From Engraulis encrasicolus (taxonomy: Eukaryota; Chordata; Actinopteri; Clupeiformes; Engraulidae), in contig NC_085868.1 of assembly GCF_034702125.1 (NCBI RefSeq), forward strand, positions 26,565,201 to 26,629,200: a DNA stretch of 64,000 nt. Direction: 5' to 3'. Shown here piece by piece: positions 62,401 through 64,000 of the stretch (positions are counted from its first letter, which is position 1; each line of letters starts with the position of its first letter). The notes beneath the pieces were generated by a model that made no database searches, was not told the DNA's origin, and saw only the letters and a program-made list of their open reading frames with translations. The position numbers were made by a program, and so were the translations under genes.

Positions 62401-63547
62401 AATTGTGCATGTCCCTAAACAGACCAGGCACAGCTTTTAAGGCCGCTTTCCCACCAAGGCAATGAAGCGTCGCGGGACGGAAGCGATTTTTACCAGCATT
62501 GGTGAAAATACATGGAAACATATCTGTCCTTCCACACCAACCGGCGGTAGTTGGGCGTCAGCAGCGCAGGAGCCGGCTCCGTCCGCACTGCATTTGGAAA
62601 GTAGAACTCGAGCATATTTTTCCGGCGATGTCCCATTCAAATGAATGGCAAAGTAACACTTTGGCTGTGGAGGGGATTTTGAACTGGACTGGCCGCACAC
62701 GCCAACGCTGTTGGTGTGAAAGGCAGAGTAGAACACACCGGCCGAAACTAAGCAGACAGACCTCAATCGTCTCGCTTCCGTTCCGCGATGCCTTGGTGTG
62801 GAGCCGGCCTAACGAGTAGGTCCCTAGTGCTAAAGTGTGTGACGTGTGCACCATAAATACATAAAATGGAATAATAAAAAAGCGATGCACACTTAATAGC
62901 TCCCTGACTGTGATTGATTTGATGAAACTCAAACAACACTGAGGTCTGCAATACTGCGAGCCTCTCACACCTTTGCCACAAAGGTAAGTGCAACATACAG
63001 TATATTTAGCAGACATCCAAGTCTTTATCCAAAGTCACCATCAGCATTTTCACAGATTTCTAGATTGAAACTAGAGTGTATTTCAGTGGCCATGCTAACC
63101 GCTATGCCATTTGAAAACTCTTTTAAAAGACAAGGACACAATATCTTTCTTTGACATTTTGATAGAGCTATGAAGGGTGGTAGAGGAAGCGACGGAAGTA
63201 ATTGACTTTGTATTGAGTCGCTGGCGAGAGAAGAGACAAAAGCTATTTGGGGCGACTAGTGGCGATTTCAGGGACCTGAGCGTCAGTTTGTAGTTTGTAG
63301 GACTTGAGCGAATATTATGAAATAAGCCATGATGCGGTTTGTCGACAGCTGGGTCCAACAGTCCAGCGATTCTCTGTTGCTTAATCTTGTCACCGTCGGT
63401 TTGTTCGCCTGGTCAGAATGCAACAGTGCTACATAGGAGAGCAGTGCATACTGTTCAGCAAGGATATCACATAATTTGTTCTCAAATGCTTGCCTCATAA
63501 AATTTGCTATAAAACTTGCAAACAATAACTTGTCTGCATGTGTTACA

Positions 63548-63895
63548 CTAGCCTGGTCCTGACCATCCCATAATACTACTATTTAATTTCGTATTCATGG
63601 CCTGGAGGTTGTTTGATCTGATGTGATTGCAGGAAGCAGGAAGGACATTTTCAGAAAAATCAGGATTTAACTTATAAGTTGTTGAACAAACACGTCTAGC
63701 ATCTATTTATGGCGATGTAGGATCGTTTAACAGACATGTCTGACAGAACATCCTACCGTAAGATAAAATTACAATGTAGGACCGTGTGTCAGAACACCGG
63801 CACAAATCCTACCGGTCAACATCGCTCCACAGAAAACAGGTATCAGTCGTAGTGCGGAGCCAAGTCTCTTGGCGGAAGTACGTAGGATGGTGCGC
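63548..63895. repeat. Dispersed repeat E
   Basis: 'tggtcctgaccatcccataa' and 'gtgcggagccaagtctcttg' also occur at 15432-15510, where they are close together. Here about 220 bp of extra sequence separates them. Confidence 0.55.
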
Positions 63896-63978
63896 GAGGC
63901 TAGTGTTGCGCTGCATCTGTTGAATCAATCCATCCACACAGTGTCTAAACCCTTTTACTGACTAGATAAGTCTGTTGG

Positions 63979-64000
63979 TGCAGTCATGCTTTAGTGGTTA
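63979..64000 (+). mobile_element. Start of a tRNA-SINE cut by the window end
   Basis: 'gcagtcatgctttagtggtt' matches the head (A-box region) of the 39134 SINE. Confidence 0.45.

Noticed and set aside
62437..63016. Overlapping open frames of 106-152 codons on both strands near 62.5-63.0 kb
   Set aside because: No recognisable domain, no splice context and heavy mutual overlap; GC-rich chance frames.

Overview
This is eukaryotic, almost certainly teleost-fish, genomic DNA. Two vertebrate genes with GT-AG introns are recognisable. The rest is intron and spacer full of long dinucleotide microsatellites, tRNA-headed SINEs and short palindromic DNA transposons (hAT-type, many with intact 8-bp target duplications) of the kind common in fish. 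I do not assign a species.

Left part (1450-12538, + strand): a complete five-exon tmem41a gene (288 codons plus stop), a DedA/VTT-family multipass membrane protein of the TMEM41/VMP1 group. Its introns hold older repeats, a 169-bp TG tract and pyrimidine-rich (TCC)n DNA. Intron 4 also contains two decayed partial copies of exon 4.

Middle and right part (about 18.5-51.1 kb, - strand): the 3' fourteen coding exons of igf2bp2 (IMP2), encoding the second RRM and all four KH domains through the stop codon at 23811-23813. All exon junctions keep frame (1645 nt, 547 residues plus stop). A probable 3' UTR runs down to a polyadenylation hexamer near 18557. The first exons (RRM1 and promoter) are not in the window, so the second intron is over 12.9 kb. 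The two genes are convergent. They also lie in the same neighbourhood in mammals (TMEM41A-LIPH-SENP2-IGF2BP2), but lipH and senp2 are not visible here.

Right end (51.1-64 kb): igf2bp2 intron or upstream DNA made of nested mobile elements, plus one unrecognised open segment at 61664-61851 that could be a terminal exon.

The most interesting signals are: (1) a dispersed family of short insertions with a hammerhead-ribozyme-like core (CTGANGA-stem-GAAAC) and a common GAGTGCAGATCCTTTC-like tail, about ten copies in 64 kb, two with clean target duplications; (2) splice acceptors in both genes built directly against long CT, CTTT, TTC, TCC or TG microsatellites; (3) partial exon duplications with their 5' splice sites copied in both genes; (4) a possible 117-nt frame-preserving cassette exon between the KH2 and KH3 parts of igf2bp2; and (5) layered nested transposon insertions whose relative ages can be read from target duplications.
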